The notes under the pieces were generated by a model. That model was given only the letters and a program-made list of their open reading frames with translations. It ran no database searches and had not been told where the DNA came from. Made by a program: the position numbers and the translations under genes. Below are positions 46,656 to 58,195 of a DNA stretch of 64,000 nt, piece by piece; positions within the stretch are counted from its first letter, which is position 1, and each line of letters begins with the position of its first letter. The DNA is from Brachypodium distachyon (Eukaryota; Streptophyta; Magnoliopsida; Poales; Poaceae), in NCBI RefSeq assembly GCF_000005505.3, contig NC_016131.3, forward strand, positions 54,111,355 through 54,175,354, in the 5' to 3' direction.

Positions 46656-46843
46656 TTTTGAAACCCAAGCCGGTTTGGCGGTTTGCAACGGTGGTTCTGA
46701 ATTCATGGCTTCATCACGTCGGCTTCAAGAAATCTTCAAAAAAAATTCTACGCAGGAAAATGATGTAGTCCTAGGATCCTAAATTCTTTCTTCACAAAAA
46801 AAATATATCCTAAATTCTTGTTGTGATTTTTGCTTAATCTTAA

Positions 46844-47018
46844 ACTAAAAATAAAACGAAGTTGTTCATCTCGAACAGGAATATTACATCGTAAAACTCC
46901 AAATTTGAACTAAAACCGCGATAAGGATCTAGCATCGGAGGGAGTAACTTCCACAAGTACTTGGAGTTTTAGGATGTAATATTCCTGTTCGAGATGAACA
47001 ACTTTGTTTATTTTTAGT
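46844..47018. repeat. Long fold-back (58-bp arms, 58-nt loop)
   Basis: The left arm 46844-46902 and right arm 46961-47018 are complementary with only a few mismatches (for example TTCATCTCGAACAGGAATAT and its complement). Nothing coding lies in 46660-47680. The loop contains ATCGGAGGGAGTAAC, a Stowaway-like end. Confidence 0.85.
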
Positions 47019-47130
47019 AAAAGAAGAATAAATTACGTATAGAAAGAGTCACGTTGAAATTTTGGAAAACCGCATCCATAACAGGTGGGGAACACGAATC
47101 GGTTAGGGCATCCGCAATGGCAGAGTCAGT

Positions 47131-47258
47131 ACTAACTTTCCGCGGCATCTAGAGTTGACAATAAAACAACACGTGCAATGAGTTGTGTCTTTAAACTAAC
47201 TTTCCGCGGCATCTAGAGTCGAGCATAAAACAACACGTGCAATGACTTGTTTTTTTAA
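47131..47258. repeat. 64-bp direct tandem duplication
   Basis: ACTAACTTTCCGCGGCATCT starts at 47131 and again at 47195. The copies continue with ATAAAACAACACGTGCAATG and differ by a few bases. Confidence 0.8.
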
Positions 47259-47679
47259 ATGCCATCGTACAATGGTTAAAATGGCAACTCTTGGCTGACT
47301 CTTCGTCGATTATTTTCTTAATAGTCAGACTCTCCGAGAAGAGTCAGATATCTTCTTTCTCCTATTTGGTAGCAGGATGGTCAACTCCGACAAACTTTGC
47401 AGTTCAACGACCTATCCATTTTTACAAAAGAATTATATCTTGTGTCAACGGTGAGAACAGAGAAAAGAGATTGACACGGTTCCACAAAATAATTTCTAGA
47501 ATTTGGTTCTAGCTCGTGCAAGAATCGGTTCTACAAAAGTTTCTGAGTACCTAAGTGGTCAAGAGTAAAAATCAGGTGCTAAGTTCGTTGGCACCCAATT
47601 TTTGCATAAGCCACACACACCCTAAACCGAGCTGGTTTTATTCTCTCTCGTGTTATCTCTGCCACACTATTAGAGACTA

Positions 47680-48358
47680 CTCCCTCCGCTCCACAATTCT
47701 TGTCGAATCTTGTTCGGATCATTGTGCAATGTCCTAATCAAATGCCTAGTGGCATGATCAAAGCCGATGATCGTAAGCTATGTCCTCCATCACGATCTCG
47801 AATGAAAGTATCCATGGAATCATGCGCTTTTCTCTGATTTGAATCTTTTCATTGATTTTCTTCTCTGGCTACTTCTTCTTGGCATATTCCATTCCTTGCT
47901 ACTAGGCTACCTGCATTCCCTTCTTATCTATCGGAGGATCCGCAGTCTTCTCTTTTTATTTAGGCATGAAAGAATGTTCTTGTTTTTCGTTGTTTCCCCA
48001 AGGATGTCCTAAAGTTCCTCGATGAAATTGTAATACAAAATCATCCCCAAAGATTTCGGTCAGAGTTGGCATATGCCAAACATGAATACCACCTGAAGCT
48101 ACTGGTATAACACCCGGCATGGATACCCAGTCCTGAGTGAAAAAGATACCACGAGCACGATCTTTTTCAATAAAATCGTCGCGCAATAACTGCAGGCAAC
48201 TAGCATTTTGTCATGGAAGTTCGTGAAAGAATGTTCTTGTTTTTCGTTGGAAACACCAATGCCAAAAAAACAAAAGTCTCCTTTCTCTTTTCGTTTACAT
48301 GTATCTCGACACTTTTTAAGAATAGATACATCCATTTTCAAATTTGAGAGAAGAATTA
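47680..48358. mobile_element. Stowaway MITE split by a 0.6-kb insertion that includes plastid DNA
   Basis: The left half is 47680-47709 (CTCCCTCCGCTCCACAATTC, then TTGTCGAA). The right half starts near 48293 (TTACATGTATCTCGACAC, then AATAGATACATCCATTTTCA) and lacks its last 15-20 bases. The halves fit together as an ordinary Stowaway like the one at 3520, so the DNA between them arrived later. Confidence 0.75.
47995..48196 (-). pseudogene. rbcL: Chloroplast rbcL fragment in the nucleus (NUPT)
   Basis: The minus strand reads [50 protein letters not shown] and then GTLGHPWGN. This is about 67 residues of the Rubisco large subunit (roughly residues 345-412), C-terminal barrel. The phosphate-binding Gly loop is altered (FHRGT where FGGGT is expected), a sign of decay. 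A 26-bp direct repeat starting TGAAAGAATGTTCTTG flanks it (47967-47992 and 48224-48249). It may have come directly from plastid DNA or via a mitochondrial copy. Confidence 0.9.
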
Positions 48359-48580
48359 GGGTGCGTTTTTTTCGGCTTCTAGACCCAGCTTCTCTAAGAA
48401 GCTGCCCTCACCCAGCTTCCTGGAGAAGCCGCATCCAAAATTTGATTAGACTTCCAAAATAATTTGGTCTAATCTATTTTGAAAATCTATAGCTAAATTT
48501 GGGACGCGGCTTCTCCGGGAAGCTGGAGGAAGACAGCTTCTCAGAAAAACTGTTTTAGGAAGCCGAAAAAAACTGGCCCT
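48358..48580. mobile_element. MITE with AGGG...TTTTTTTCGGCTTC ends
   Basis: The left end AGGGTGCGTTTTTTTCGGCT and the right end, reverse-complemented as AGGGCCAGTTTTTTTCGGCT, match at 17 of 20 positions. Inside are further inverted AAGCTG/CAGCTT blocks. It abuts the truncated Stowaway and has no clear target duplication. 48581-49392 shows no supported gene. Confidence 0.7.
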
Positions 48581-49400
48581 GGTACTATCTCTGTCGACGT
48601 GGGTTGCTTGACTAGCACCAAAATTTTGGCTCACCAGCCACGTCTTTATTCTGACACAAGAATTTCAGGTTATGGGTGCAGAAACGGGCTATCACCGATG
48701 AATCTCACAACGTTTGCGGTGACAAAACTAACAACGAAGAGGGGTGCATTGGGCAAAAACCGTTGCAAGGAGGAGGAATATATGGCATCAACATGCCTCA
48801 GCAACACCTCGTGTGAATGGAGACCCTGGGACTCGTTGAGGTGCGTGATGGAAGTCAAGGAGCAGCGCGAAGAGACGTAGCTTGGGCATGATATAGCGTC
48901 CAAGAGCAGCTGGGGCTTGCGAACAACTATGCCACATATAGAGCACAACAAAGAAAAGGGGTTTGCAGAAAGAGATGGGATGCAAAATAGCATGGTGATA
49001 CTTTGGCCGACGGAGCACGCAGAAGCACCGATTCACAGACAGGAGAAGATGAAAATAAAAGAGGGAAGAGGGAGCCCAGCATGGGAAGAAGACAAAATAA
49101 ACGTGGCGGCACTGCTAGCGGCAAGCGAAGTAAACAAAGAGCTACGCGGTCAAATAGCGTTTAAGAAATTATGCTAGCTTTGAGTACGATGGAGCCAGTG
49201 AACGAGGGTGGGGTTTGTTAACGAGCTGAGTAGTCGGACACAGCGTTCATGTAAGGGCATCACAATGAAAGTTCCCAAATCCTTCCCATTTGTCCATACG
49301 TGGTCCATGAGCGAAATACACAACCAATGTGAATCCCAATTTGTCCAAAAATGGTTCACACATCCTCCGTTTCTTCTCCAAATTTGAGAAAAGTATAGGA

Positions 49401-50013
49401 CAGCAGCGGATCTAGGTATTTGAGACAGGGTGGTCCAATGTATAAACTTTTATCTCAGTATAAATTATAACGACAAATTTTCACCTCAAACATACTACTA
49501 GTATTGAATTTGGAAAGAGAAAAAAACCCGGCATTGGAACAATTTTACGATAATTTCAATTCGTCAATGAGCAAACTTTAATTTGATCCGACGAAAGGCC
49601 GAGAAAAATGTCGCCGACTCCGTGTAAGCTGCTGTCCCACTCACGTGTTCGCGGTGACGCAATGTATGTTTGCCTTCCACTAGCAATTAGCGACGATCGA
49701 TGGCGAGAAACGATCGATGGCCAGAAATACGATGAGATGTTAGCTTTTCTGCTCCTCTGCTCGGTGAAAAATATGATAAGATGCTAACGCACGCTCGCGA
49801 TCGATTGCTATGCTGCAACAAGGCCCGACTCGATGCGGTGATGTGTATACTACACAACATAAAGAAAACGAGAACTGGTCGAGGAGATGGGCTATTTGCT
49901 CGGGTTGATTTTTATTTTTTAGTAGGTTTAAGATACACTAGTGTATATTTATACGGGCCGTATTTCCAGGATGTTCCATAGACCACCATTGCCACCCTAT
50001 GGATCCGCCGATG
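49401..50013. mobile_element. Non-autonomous hAT element, 613 bp
   Basis: The left end CAGCAGCGGATCTAGG and the right end, reverse-complemented as CATCGGCGGATCCATAGG, match imperfectly. An 8-bp duplication GTATAGGA/GTATAGGG flanks it (49393-49400 and 50014-50021), with one mismatch. No transposase. 50022-50696 has no other feature than the 3' region of RPL4. Confidence 0.75.
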
Positions 50014-50696
50014 GTATAGGGTTCCCATTTATGCAAAACTCATCCAAAACTTGTCCACTTGTCTTGTCGGCCACATGTCAAAGACTCATAAAGAGATAAA
50101 TAGAGGTTTCCATTGGACAACTTCATATTTTTTCATCCCTATTTGTCCAAAGACTCAAATGGGCTCACCTTGGAAATGCCCTAAGAAGCCTTTGTTAGAA
50201 AGGTCTCGCTCCTAGGACAGGTTATTTGGTACGAAAATTTTCTGCGCCAACGGTGGATGGCAAAACACCAAACGAAGGCTCAGAAATCAACAGCATCATT
50301 CCACCCAAGTACCCAACCAATTTGCACAGCTGAGTAGCCGACACAAAGCATTCAGATGATAATTCATCCTGGCTTGAAAATGCCTGTTCGGCTAACGAGG
50401 TCACTTGCCAGTATACACCATCACACACATAAGACCTTGGCTTGGAAAAAAAAAATTAAAACACCCAACGCAAGCCATCACAGAGCAACATGAAGTGCAA
50501 GCATAATTTTGGATAACTAGTTTGAACCACATCATACTCTATGTTCTCACGATAACACATCAACAGAACGGACAGAACAAAAGTCTCAAAATCCCACAGA
50601 AAACTTATGGTGATAGTAGGATAAAACAGAATCACAGAATCCTTTAGATAAGTTCTCGACGACGGGACTACTACCCAAAACTTAACCAGAACAAGT

Positions 50697-52820
50697 TTAC
50701 TGCGAAACACCAAGCCACTTTGAGAAGACATCAAACTCAGTGTAGTCACTGTCTGAGATCATGGTCTTGTACCATGCTTTGCCAGCAGCCTTGACCTTGG
50801 CAGCTTCCTCCTGAAAAACAAAACAACAGAGGTAGATTGTTAGGAAATCGCCAAAGAAATGCCACCCAGCATATGGAGGTAATCAGAATAGGAAATTTAG
50901 AGCCTATGCACGAATAACATGGGAAAACCAATTACCTGAACAAATGAGATACAAAAAGTTTGGGTAAAACACAACATTTTAGCTAACATTTTATTCAAAC
51001 AAACAAACAAACAGAAAATACATACGAATGAACACAGATACTACACAACCAAACATTAACAAAAAATGATCATGGCCAATTTCTAATGCTCTTGCCGAAT
51101 AATAGAAAGCATACTAACACAGAAAAAAAGATAAACATACATCACAAGTGATCAGCAAGGCATAATGTCCCGTTACAATAACATTAACGTATAACATTGC
51201 TAACAATGGTCATTGACAGAAAAACATAAGAATCAGCAAAACTGATGTAAAAAATCATGTGCAAATCTAAGTCTGAGAACGAAAAATTACTAACAAGAAA
51301 CAAGTAGAATATTGTAGTCAACAATTGCAACCAGCAATTTATCAGAGATCAAGCAACCAAGTAAAATACAGGAAAAAAATGAGCAATAACAGAACAATGG
51401 TTGATTAGTTGCTAAATTGTTCTAGTTCAGATTTCAGAACTAAACAAACCTAAGAATTTAAATGAAAATAGCAAATTTAGAATGAGACTATGCATACCTA
51501 ATCATGTTAAACGCTGCAGTAATCACATATTACAGAGTAAAGTAGATGAAGCATAGACAACTAAATTAGATGTGATAAACATCCAAGTAGAACATCATAA
51601 AACATAATGGCTAATACCAACACATAACACTAGTAAAAATTAATAGACAACATAACTAGTGTGCTCATAACCAATTGATAGTTCTCGTGTTAAAAGGTTA
51701 GGGGCAGAAAGAGCTATACCGGGCTAAGCTTGGTCCTCTTTGAAGCAATCTTCTCCTTCCTTGCCTTGACGCGAGCAGCCTCAGCAAGGGTAGCCATCTT
51801 GCGGGCAGTACCAAAGTAGGGGTTGAGCTTGAGCACAGCAGCCGCATTCTTTAGTGGGTTCCTCCTCTTCTCCCTGAGCTTCACTTCCTTGTTGATTGGC
51901 TTAACAACAGACTGCACCTCATCAGAGTTGATGATCCTGCCAAGGTCAGCATTGGCCATCTTAGGCCTCGGCAGCACAAAGCCCTTCTTCTTCAGTGATG
52001 GCGCATCAAAGGTGCCATACACCTCCTCAAGCTTCTTGAAGGCGCTCTCGGTCCAGATAACAAAGCGTCCAAGGTGACCACCAGGGGCAAGGTCGAGCAG
52101 GTTGAGGCGCTCAACGTTGGCGACATCCACGCCAGGGAGGTTGCGGAAGGCCTTGACGATCTTGGATCCCTCGGTGCCGTAGACGATGAGGGGACCCTTG
52201 CGTTTGACGTAGCGACGGTTGCGCATCTTACCCTTTCCGGCGCGGATGCCAACAGAGTCCTTGGCCTTCTCAGCATCAGCGTAGGCGCCGATCTGCTTCA
52301 GGATCTTGATGGCCTGGGAGGTCTTCTCAATGGACTCGGCCGAGTCAGAAATGACAAGGGGCATCTCCGGTACGGTCTCGATGCGGTGGCCGCGGGCGAG
52401 GACGAGGGCCGGGACGGCGGTGGCGGCGAGGGCGGAGGAGACGGCGACACGGCGAAGGTGGACGTTGACGCGGCGGTGCCACTTGCGCCAGATCTTGGTG
52501 GGCGCGAACATGCGTCCGCCACGGCACATGTTGCCGAAGGCTCCCTGGCCGGCGCGGTGGGTTCCGCCTCCGGGGACACGCGGGATACGCGACACGGCGC
52601 GGCCCGTGCCCCAGGACTCGGCCGAGGTCTGGTGGCCGGCGCGGCGGGAGACGGCGTAGGGCTGGCGCTTGTTGCAGGAGAGCAGCCTGTGGACGAAGCG
52701 GACGATGTCGGGGCGGAGCGGCGCGCGGAAGACCTCGGCGAGGGCGAGGTTGACGGCGTCGGTGGCCATGTCGCCCTCCAGGGCCTTCACGGAGACGAGG
52801 GGGCGGGTGCTGGGGGCCAT
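50697..52820 (-). CDS. RPL4: 60S ribosomal protein uL4 (RPL4), 2 exons
   Basis: A structural protein of the cytosolic large ribosomal subunit, lining the peptide exit tunnel through its internal loop. Exon 1 is 51720-52820 (367 codons) and exon 2 is 50697-50810. The donor is CCG/GTATAG, the acceptor is TTTCAG/GAG, and the phase-0 intron is 909 bp; the product is 404 aa, normal for plants. The ATG at 52818-52820 opens [20 protein letters not shown]. Family landmarks in order: [18 protein letters not shown], the loop with [20 protein letters not shown] and [20 protein letters not shown], then [20 protein letters not shown]. The tail is Lys/Arg-rich ([25 protein letters not shown]). Exon 2 encodes [20 protein letters not shown] and KWLGVSQ. 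All features are intact. Confidence 0.97.
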
Positions 52821-52857
52821 CGCGGCGGCGGGGTGGCGGCGGCAGCAGCAGCGGCGG

Positions 52858-53051
52858 CTAGGGTTTCAGGTGGCGCGGCGAGGGAATGGAGGCCGGTAGT
52901 GAAGGGAATGGCTTATATAAGGGGATCGCTAGGGTTTGGGTACTGGGGTTAGCGAGGCGAGATCTGAGCCGTCGGTTCGGGGTGAGTGTTGGCATTTCGT
53001 GAGTTGGGCCTAGAGCTTTCGGTTTTATGGAGCCTCCGGCGGTCCGGCCCA
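52858..53051 (-). promoter_or_regulatory. RPL4 promoter: telo-boxes, TATA and site II motifs
   Basis: AAACCCTAG telo-boxes (minus strand) occur at 52858-52866 in the leader and at 52929-52937. TTATATAAG lies at 52911-52919, about 95 bp above the ATG. Site II cores are at 53005-53010 (TGGGCC) and 53046-53051 (GGCCCA). This combination is the established signature of plant ribosomal-protein genes, tying expression to cell growth. Confidence 0.8.
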
Positions 53052-53168
53052 CGTTGCTAGGTTAGTTCTCATTATCTTGGGTTTGTAAAGCCTCGTTGTA
53101 TCTTTGGGAAGGAGGCCTTGGCCGAAACTCAGCACAGAAGAAAAATAACGTGGTCAACGGGAGTCCAT

Positions 53169-53500
53169 GGGTGTGTTTGGTGGCCTGAATCCATCCAGAA
53201 TATCTTTTCTCGTTCCACTTTTCCAACTCGGATTGTGTTTGTTAACTCGGATAGAATGTGTAGAGCTTAGCCCACCTCATACGAAAAATGGTCCTCAACC
53301 TGGTCCAGTTGTGAGCCAAGCTGAGTCCATCCTGCAATCGATCTCGGGGGCCCACCCTTTGCACCCCCACACTTTCTCCCGTGCCCCTCATTTGCTCCCA
53401 AACGAGAACTAGTTCCTCCTGCCCGTCGTCGCCCCCTTTCTTGGCCGTCGTCGCCCCCGGGAGAGTGAATCTGGATTCACCCGGGCCACCAAACACACCC
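53169..53500. mobile_element. MITE with perfect 17-bp inverted ends
   Basis: GGGTGTGTTTGGTGGCC at 53169-53185 and its exact complement at 53484-53500; TGAATCCA repeats inside each end. No convincing target duplication. It sits about 350 bp upstream of RPL4. 53501-53790 has no other feature. Confidence 0.8.
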
Positions 53501-53800
53501 TATGTTTCCTAAAAAAACAGGAGTCTATGCGCTTCGCCAATTACAAGCCATTTCCGTTCTAAAAAAAACAATTCCCCGGTTTGACATGTTGACAAAGGCA
53601 GGCCACGGGGAGAACTACGGGAAGATTGGACCACCAAGGAAAGCCTGATAGAAGTATCTTGTACATTCAGCAACAAGAACAAGGCAAAAATAAAATCCAA
53701 TTCTTTTTGAAATTTTTATTCCCCAACAGCTCGTGATTCCCATTCACTAATTACATAGTAATCACATTGTAAAGCTACATCTAGGTACAGACACCGAATT

Positions 53801-54245
53801 CAGGGGCGGGCCCAGAATTTTGACACTGGTATTCAAAACTGTTCTGAATATTCACCGGTCAAATTTTTTCCGAAAATTATCTATGAAAATTTTGTTTCTC
53901 TAATCGAGTAATCCCTGACATGTTGTCCTCTTGTATGTAGCGTAGTGTGTGTGTGTAGCCGTTCCACAGTAGAAGTGCCGAAGCACGGAGCATGAGCGAG
54001 TAGATGGTTCGATATTAAGTGATCTTAAATCCTACCTAGACCATTGAATTGGGCCAACTCGGGTGAAGGAGGAGATAGACGATGGCTAGTGCACTTTAGG
54101 CCTCAATGCTTGAGTACTTTAAATTTTAGCTCAAAATACTTTATACATGCATATATATTGAGTACATAGTATATATATTCATATTTTTGCAAAAAAGCAA
54201 GGGTATTCAAGCGAATATCCTTGAATTGAGCTGGGCCCGCACATG
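53801..54245. mobile_element. Non-autonomous hAT element, 445 bp
   Basis: The left end CAGGGGCGGGCCCAG and the right end, reverse-complemented as CATGTGCGGGCCCAG. Perfect 8-bp target duplication ACCGAATT at 53793-53800 and 54246-54253. No transposase. Confidence 0.92.
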
Positions 54246-54828
54246 ACCGAATTGTAGTCCACCATGGGAGATCAAATTTGGGCAGGGAGATGAAGAAGAA
54301 GAAGAATCACATTTGAAAAGTCTGGAATGTCATGATCGTCACGGGAATAGCACGGTGAGAGTCGTGAAATACTAGCAAACTTCCGTCCCCATGATCGGGT
54401 CGCCGCCTCATCGGGTCTCCGTGTCGACGACAGGATCATTTGGCAGGCCACCAACCGCAACTGCTATCATCGAGAGGTGGTCGACTGCCTCCGGGACATG
54501 ATCTGCTGCCTCCACACACGCAGACGCGCACGAGCTGTCCATGTGCTGTTGGTCACCGTGTTGAGAGTCTTCGGAGCCAAGAGAAAATGATATGGGGAGC
54601 ATAAGGACTGGATTGATACATTTAGACAGCGTTTTATTTTACCTTCATTCTCTATTTTGTACATATTTATTTATTAAATATATTCACAGTAGGCAAATAA
54701 GCTCTAGAAAAAAGAGTCGTCAGACCAGCGGAGGGATCGCGGAAACTAGTCACAGCCTCACAGGTTGGATTTGGATTGGTTGGTGGAGATGGTGCGGATG
54801 CAGTACGAATGCACACGATATGATGCCA

Positions 54829-55251
54829 CTACAACAAATATTAATATGAACCTAACAAGTGGCAAAAATATAAGGACTAAATTTAGAGGTTTAAACACGA
54901 AGACGGAAAAGGCCTGCAGATATATAGACTAACCTCTGACGTTTAGAGAAGGACGTCCGAGCAGTGATAGAACAATTTTGACGCGTCGTTGTGTATGAAC
55001 GTTAGAGATGGTAACGTCCATCTCTAACTGCTCGCAACCTCTGACACTTTACAGTTAGAGAAGCGTGAGAGGAGGAATGCGTCAGAAAATGAACGACTTC
55101 TCTGATGCTCCGCAAGCCTATGCGTATACGGCCTTCCGAATGCAAGCACTGACTAGCCAACATAAGGAGCGTCAGCGATGGCTATCTGGTCTGACACTTT
55201 CCCCTAGTACGTCAGTGGTGAACTTGAAGCAGTGACAAGTGTTGCAGTAGC
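54829..55251. mobile_element. Possible CACTA-type MITE
   Basis: Starts CACTACAACAAATATT; the right end, reverse-complemented, is CGCTACTGCAACACTT. Between them CCTCTGAC/GTCAGAG-like motifs repeat. No 3-bp duplication was found, so the call is weak. 54254-54828 and 55252-55598 hold no supported gene. Confidence 0.35.
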
Positions 55252-55598
55252 GGGGGTTGCACTCTAAAGAAATTGTTAGCAAACATAGCGTCAGGCCTGA
55301 CATAGTTTGCAAGATATAGGAGTGCTTGAATTTTTATTTGAGTTGGTCAGGATTCATATCCCTATCCTGTATAGTATGACCACATGTGTCTTTGATTGAT
55401 ATGATTTTTCCATATATATTGAACGTTTCCAATAATTTGAGATGTATATAGAATGATATGATGTTCATGGATTCCTGAGGGAACATGCTCAAGTTGAAAA
55501 CTTAAGCAAATTTTGGTTTAATTCAGATCTCCGTTTTAGGATGATAGCAATCATCTTTTATGTCTTGTATAGATAATGATGATAAGATTATCAACAGT

Positions 55599-55786
55599 TA
55601 GACCTGGCCATGGGTGGCCCGGCCCGGGCCTCATTTTCCCGCCCAAAACCCGAAATGAATAAAAAATATTTTAATAGAAAAATGACTTTTTTCCGGGCTT
55701 TGGGCCGATCCGGGCTTGGGACTTCCCATCCAGGCTTTGTAAATCCCGTCTCGAAACCCGACCTGGCCCGAGAATGCCCATGTCTA
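55599..55786. mobile_element. Non-autonomous hAT MITE, copy C
   Basis: TAGACCTGGCCATGGGTGGC at the left and, reverse-complemented at the right, TAGACATGGGCATTCTCGGG, with GCCCGG-rich subtermini and the CCCGAAATGA block shared with copies A and B. Shorter than the others; no perfect target duplication. Confidence 0.65.
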
Positions 55787-56205
55787 GATCGACATACAGT
55801 TAGGTGATGTAAAATGCATAACTAGGGATTTCTTTAGAATACATATAGGTAATCGTCATTATTTGTGCCGTCCTTTTGAAAAAGGAACTCACTGATTAGT
55901 TTGTTGTACAATATAATTTTCCAACTATTTCAAGTGTTTTTCTAATAGCAGAACACCTCTTTATTAGTTTGAAATTCTGGCTGAATCATCGACCAAAAAA
56001 TATTAATATTGGGGTGAGAAGCATCAATCCAAACAGAGGAAATCTACAAACTAACCTATGAAAGAAATCACCACTACTATAGATTGGTTTATCCGCAACA
56101 GGCCATCCCAGATGGGTCAGGCATAGCCGCCACAGAAAGAACCTATGCGCGGGGGGTTGTCTTGGGATGATGACCTGTATGGTTTTGGGCTTTTCCCCCA
56201 ACATG

Positions 56206-56297
56206 TGGGCCGGCTCTAGGCCTTTTCGAGATGCCTCATGCAGCGAATCTTCCTCGGATGGATCGCTTATATAAACCCCATTACGTCGAAACCCTAG
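56206..56297 (+). promoter_or_regulatory. Orphan translation-gene type promoter
   Basis: TGGGCC (56206-56211), TATATAA (56268-56274) and AAACCCTAG (56289-56297) occur in the order and spacing of a ribosomal-protein promoter, followed by a pyrimidine-rich leader. No ribosomal or other known protein follows: the first frames (for example from about 56474) are short and unrecognised. 56300-57330 contains nothing else I can support. Confidence 0.4.
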
Positions 56298-57334
56298 CAC
56301 CCTTCCTCATCCCAAATCGAACCGCCGCCATCGCTTCCTTTCCTAGTTCCTCATATCTCTTCCACCTAGCGCCGCCGGCCATCCATCCAGTCGCAACCGT
56401 TCCTGTGCTTCCCTCAGCCCTCGTACAGATCTCAGTGGTGCAGAGGTCTGTATCCGTGCACTTCAAGGATAGCAATGATGGTCACCCAAGGGGAGTTGAG
56501 GCAGCAGAGGAGCGTGGATGGCATGACGGCCACCTGCACCAATACCCTTCTCCGCCCACATCAATCCTCTCCCGGTGAGCACGACGGTGCGAGGGAATCC
56601 GAGATGAGGTAACCCTAGGGATAGACAACTATTTTCCTTGGCACACTTTTTGGCCACGTTGATTCTTGCCGCGATAATGAGATGATAGCGGGCTCGCAGG
56701 CACGGGGAGGTAGAATTGGTGGGGATGGTGGAGACGATGGCATCGCCACAGCGTTCAAGGAGGACCCCAACGCTCGAGTACTCGTGGCAACAACAACCGT
56801 GTCATATCTCATATGTGCTGGACAACGGCGGTGCACCTCCCTTCACTGGCGTTAGATCTGCGCCAACCCTGATATCACTGTGTTCATGCCGAAGGTAAAT
56901 CGTACTATCTCTATGCTCTGTGAATACATGCGTATGATGGGTAAATGCTGTGTATACAACTGTTGTGTAGATAAGCAAAATGACCCCTTGCCGATTGTTC
57001 CGTCCCCTTTCTAATAAGGTATATAATTTGCACTTGCCATGTAAATGGTATGGATATGCCACATTGCCAATTATCGAGAGCGTCATGCCGACAATTCTTT
57101 CAATTCTTTCCGGAAGGGGGCTGTTTGCCAGAAAAAAGGCAGGGGTAGAAAGTAAAAAAAATCGAGAAACGAACCATTAATTAAGGCCCAATATGGAGCA
57201 AATCATTTATGTCATTAAGCACAAAACTTGTGCATTCGAAATGAGCCTTTGGAAGTATTCCCCAAATTGGCATTGCTAAACTTACAATACGTTAAAAGAC
57301 AATGTTAAGGACTTGAAATTCTTTAGTCTTGTGC

Positions 57335-58195
57335 AATGGTTATACTAGGGAACTTGTAAGTGCGCCAGCACCACATAGTGAATCCACAAAAGGGTGACAT
57401 CCCAGTTGAAAGTGTGTCATCTTAGCTGAAGTCAATCTATTTGGAGGCCTTGGACAGATAGAGAAATAGTAAGATATAAAGATTTGACTGTTCTTAGCCA
57501 ATTTAATATGCAAACGACCCTTAAATTTTTGATAATTTCTTCCTGAGAACTTAAGGGCTGCTCTAGCTAGTGAGGCCTTTCTTTGCCTTTCATAAGGGTA
57601 TGCCAGTGATCAAGGAACATTTCACATTTCGCAGTACCTAGATCATCACATTTCACGGTATATACCATCTCAAACGAAAAATAATAGAGCATCCTAAGAT
57701 ATACTTGCAGCTCCATCCTTTTTCTTGGTGTTTGTTAGATCTCAAAAGCACTTTTCAGATTCATTTCTACAGTGATTGGATACCACTTCAGAAAAAAAAA
57801 ATACAACACTTTGTGCTAGAGAAATATACAAGTTACAAAGGTCAAACGCCCCATTTGTAATGCATGAATAATACCGTTTCATCACGCACTTCCCCACGGT
57901 GACATCGACAAAATTACATACAGTACACAGAGTCATGCCAAAAAGCATGAAACTATTCAGTCTTCTGCCATGGTTAAAATACGGGAGAGACTCCGAAATG
58001 CACCAGCACGACATATTACCCAAGTTGAGAATGTATCATCTTTAGCTGTAGTCAAACTGTTTTGAGGTCATGAATCAGTAGAAGTATAAGATATCAAGAT
58101 TTAAGTATGCTTAAGCAATTTAATATAAGCAAGTCACCCTTACATTTTTGCTACTGTCTACCTCTATACGTCTGCTCCGGTTGGTGAGCCCCTGC
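57335..58195. repeat. Diverged direct duplication of about 240 bp
   Basis: 57335-57585 and 57957-58195 align along their length: both begin TCTTGTGCAATGGTTA / TCTTCTGCCATGGTTA, share GCACCAGCACCACATA / GCACCAGCACGACATA and end near GGTGAGCC / GTGAGGCC. No coding content is recognised in 57300-59697. A 195-codon frame at 58340-58927 matches nothing. Confidence 0.55.

Noticed and set aside
45830..46706. Long frames antisense or shifted to pyruvate kinase exon 1
   Set aside because: Shadows of a GC-rich coding exon.
52074..52952. 292-codon frame antisense to RPL4
   Set aside because: Shadow of the RPL4 coding exon; Gly/Val/Ala-rich mirror with no domain.
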